Part shown: one piece after another, positions 49,191 to 51,118 of the stretch
Position numbering within the stretch: the stretch's first letter is position 1
Layout: every line of letters begins with the position of its first letter
Source of the DNA: Candidatus Poribacteria bacterium
Lineage (GTDB): Bacteria > Poribacteria > WGA-4E > WGA-3G
Assembly: GCA_003635255.1 (NCBI GenBank)
Contig: PYJC01000073.1
Location: forward strand, 1 to 51,118
Direction of reading: 5' to 3'
Length of the DNA: 51,118 nucleotides
Translations under genes and position numbers: made by a program
The notes under the pieces: model-generated
Told to the model about the DNA's origin: nothing
Seen by the model: the letters and a program-made list of their open reading frames with translations, nothing else
The model's database searches: none

Positions 49191-50669
49191 TTATGCCAAG
49201 AGTTCAGTGATAACCCGTGATTTCTCTTCAACTCCGGTTAACCGGTGATCCAGTCCTTGGAACTTATAGGTCAACCGCTCGTGATCGATACCGAGTTGAT
49301 GGAGAATCGTAGCGTTTATGTCCCCAGCAGAAACAGGGTCTTTGACGATATTGTAGCTAAAGTCATCGGTTTCACCGTGAACGACCCCACCCTTGATACC
49401 GCCGCCAGCCATCCAACGTGTAAAGCATTTCGGATGGTGGTCGCGTCCATAGTTATCCCGACTGAGTTTGCCTTGACAGTAAACGGTGCGTCCGAATTCA
49501 CCACCCCAGACGACTAAAGTTTCATCCAGCATACCGCGCTGTTTCAAGTCTTGAACGAGCGCAGTCGAAGGTTGATCAATGTCCCGCGCCTGATTGCGGA
49601 TATTTTTAGGTAGATCGCCGTGCTGATCCCAACCGCGGTGGAAAACTTGGACAAGACGGACATCGCGTTCCATCATCCGACGTGCGAGGATACAGCAGTT
49701 CGCAAATGTGCCGGGGGTCTTCACCTCAGGTCCGTACATCTCCAGAATATGCTCAGGTTCGTTCGACAGATCCGCGAGTTCTGGGACACTCGTCTGCATA
49801 CGGAACGCCATCTCATATTGCGAGATGCGCGCATGCGTTTCGGGGTCGCCTACTTCCTCGTAGAGTTCTTTGTTGAGTTCAACGAGGGTGTCTAACATCC
49901 GTCTCCTCGTTTTTTCGTTGACCCCTTCCGGATTTGAAAGGAATAATACAGGATCGCCTTGGCTACGAAGCAGCACACCTTGATGTTCCGATGGGAGGAA
50001 TCCAGAACCCCAGAGGCGATTGTAAAGTGCCTGCGCACCCTTGGGACCGCTCCACGTCGCGTTCATCACGATAAAAGCGGGCAAATTTCTGTTTTCGCTA
50101 CCGAGACCGTAACTCAACCACGCACCGAGACTCGGTTTGCCCGGATCCTCATCACCGGTACAGAAGAAGGTGATCGCCGGGTCGTGATTGATCGCATCAG
50201 TATGTACCGACTTGATAATTGCGAGGTCTTTTACCATAGATGCGGTGTGTGGCAGCAATTCGCTAATCCATACGCCGTCACCACCGTTGTCGTATTTTTT
50301 GAACTCAAATATAGACGGGGCGATCGGAAACTTATCCTGTCCGGAGGTCATCGTGGTAAGACGTTGCCCCATACGGACGGATTCTGGGAGATCCGTGTCA
50401 AACCATTCTCCCATGTTCGGTTTATAATCGTACAGATCGAGTTGTGAGGGCGCACCTGACATAAAGAGGTAGACTGCCCGTTTCGCTTTCGGTGCGAAGT
50501 GTGGCAGTTCCGACAAACCCCCAAATCTCGGTTTTGCTTGGTTCTCAAGCGCATTCACAACGGCGTTCGGCAGCAGTGTAGCGAGTGCCGCGCCGCCAAG
50601 ACCTGAGGCGCATTTACCAAAAAATTGGCGACGCGTCTCAAGTTTCAGATATTCCTTAATTGGATCCAT
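49191..50669 (-). CDS. DUF1501 protein, Tat-exported, copy 2
   Basis: 492 residues, ATG 50669 behind AAAAGGAG. The Tat signal [20 protein letters not shown] is almost the same as in copy 1, and the whole chain follows copy 1 closely ([60 protein letters not shown]). It differs in having no oxidoreductase overlapping its stop: a non-coding stretch with nothing recognisable lies between it and the channel gene (48946-49190). It probably acts in the periplasm or at the surface; function unknown. Confidence 0.93.
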   Translation of the reverse strand: MDPIKEYLKLETRRQFFGKCASGLGGAALATLLPNAVVNALENQAKPRFGGLSELPHFAPKAKRAVYLFMSGAPSQLDLYDYKPNMGEWFDTDLPESVRMGQRLTTMTSGQDKFPIAPSIFEFKKYDNGGDGVWISELLPHTASMVKDLAIIKSVHTDAINHDPAITFFCTGDEDPGKPSLGAWLSYGLGSENRNLPAFIVMNATWSGPKGAQALYNRLWGSGFLPSEHQGVLLRSQGDPVLFLSNPEGVNEKTRRRMLDTLVELNKELYEEVGDPETHARISQYEMAFRMQTSVPELADLSNEPEHILEMYGPEVKTPGTFANCCILARRMMERDVRLVQVFHRGWDQHGDLPKNIRNQARDIDQPSTALVQDLKQRGMLDETLVVWGGEFGRTVYCQGKLSRDNYGRDHHPKCFTRWMAGGGIKGGVVHGETDDFSYNIVKDPVSAGDINATILHQLGIDHERLTYKFQGLDHRLTGVEEKSRVITELLA

Positions 50670-50721
50670 TGTTCGTCTCCTTTTGCGATACGTAACTCGG
50701 TAGCTGAAGTCTTAATGTGTT

Positions 50722-51118
50722 TCACCTATTGGCAGGTAGTGAAAGATTCAGTTCCTCTGGTGTTGGTATATCCAGTTCCATATCTGGAATCTGTTTCAAG
50801 AGCTTGCGGAGCGGTTCCATATCTTGGATTGGATTCTCGCTCACTTTTAAACTCGTTAAACTTGTAAACTGTTCAATTTCGCTGATGTCGTTGATCAGGT
50901 TGCGATCAACATGCAAAACACTTAACTGTGTGGCTCCAGCGATGGGTGAAATATCTTGGATTTGATTCTTTCCAAGCCCCAACTCAGTCAAATGTGTTAG
51001 TTTAGCAAGTGGGGAAATATCGTTAATTTGATTTCCCCAGATTAACAAAATCTTCAATTGGGTCAACTCTGTTAATGGCGTGATGTCGCTGATTTGATTC
51101 CGCCAAGCCCATAACGAT
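50722..51118 (-). CDS. Leucine-rich-repeat protein, C-terminal part (partial)
   Basis: The frame is open to the window edge (SLWAWRNQISDITPLTELTQ), so the start lies beyond 51118. At least five 22-residue leucine-rich repeats of the SDS22/internalin type are visible, each LxxLxLxxNxIxDISPLxxLT. The tail DMELDIPTPEELNLSLPANR closes the array. Such proteins present a curved surface for protein binding. The tight spacing before the DUF1501 gene (52 bp) suggests one operon. Confidence 0.85.
   Translation of the reverse strand, partial: SLWAWRNQISDITPLTELTQLKILLIWGNQINDISPLAKLTHLTELGLGKNQIQDISPIAGATQLSVLHVDRNLINDISEIEQFTSLTSLKVSENPIQDMEPLRKLLKQIPDMELDIPTPEELNLSLPANR

Noticed and set aside
1..51118. 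tRNA or rRNA genes
   Set aside because: No cloverleaf with a TTCRANNC arm and no rRNA core sequence was found by eye; a tRNAscan-SE and Infernal run would settle it.

Overview
The window reads as a chromosomal segment of an uncultured bacterium, most likely a Candidatus Poribacteria-like or related PVC/FCB-affiliated organism. This is inference from gene content: three Gfo/Idh/MocA oxidoreductases, two Tat-exported DUF1501 proteins, FG-GAP/UnbV proteins, WD40-dockerin and LamG proteins, a Por-type 'NYPNPFNPETW' C-terminal tail, GH127, many TPR proteins, and several families of short dispersed palindromes. No rRNA or tRNA gene and no cas gene was recognised.

Layout. 1-4.7 kb: tail of a WD40 protein, a terminator, GH127 beta-L-arabinofuranosidase, a lipoprotein, an oxidoreductase and an IS1 InsA-like zinc-ribbon/HTH protein behind a good sigma-70-type promoter. 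4.7-5.15 kb: a repeat-rich non-coding mosaic. 5.1-12.5 kb: exported proteins (concanavalin-like, FG-GAP/UnbV with sorting tail, 14-blade WD40 plus dockerin), a frameshifted antitoxin-like gene, an MBL-fold hydrolase and an oxidoreductase. 12.6-24.1 kb: metabolic genes (class V aminotransferase, CysE-like acetyltransferase, PurH, iron alcohol dehydrogenase, D-2-hydroxyacid dehydrogenase, HyuA-like) mixed with a RelE/ParE-type toxin next to an internally duplicated partner, and a decayed HicA/HicB cluster. 24.1-30.5 kb: ManD/RspA enolase-superfamily enzyme, CRTAC-type protein, LamG protein, TPR protein, MurB.

30.5-38.9 kb is an accessory, defence-like island. It has minus-strand genes of unknown function, a T5orf172/GIY-YIG-like protein, two start fragments of one DNA methyltransferase, a frameshifted exported protein and a 1020-residue Type IIG restriction-modification enzyme with its own, apparently leaderless, promoter. 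A 37-bp CRISPR-like repeat lies between these genes. Two copies form a minimal repeat-spacer-repeat unit, and others stand alone at gene borders. This is the most unusual structure in the window.

39-51.1 kb: exported LTxxQ-like protein with a strong terminator, metzincin-TPR protein, two copies of a pentapeptide-repeat potassium-channel fusion alternating with two copies of DUF1501, an OLD-like AAA ATPase, an oxidoreductase translationally coupled to DUF1501, and the end of a leucine-rich-repeat protein running off the window. The [DUF1501 + channel] arrangement looks like a segmental duplication.
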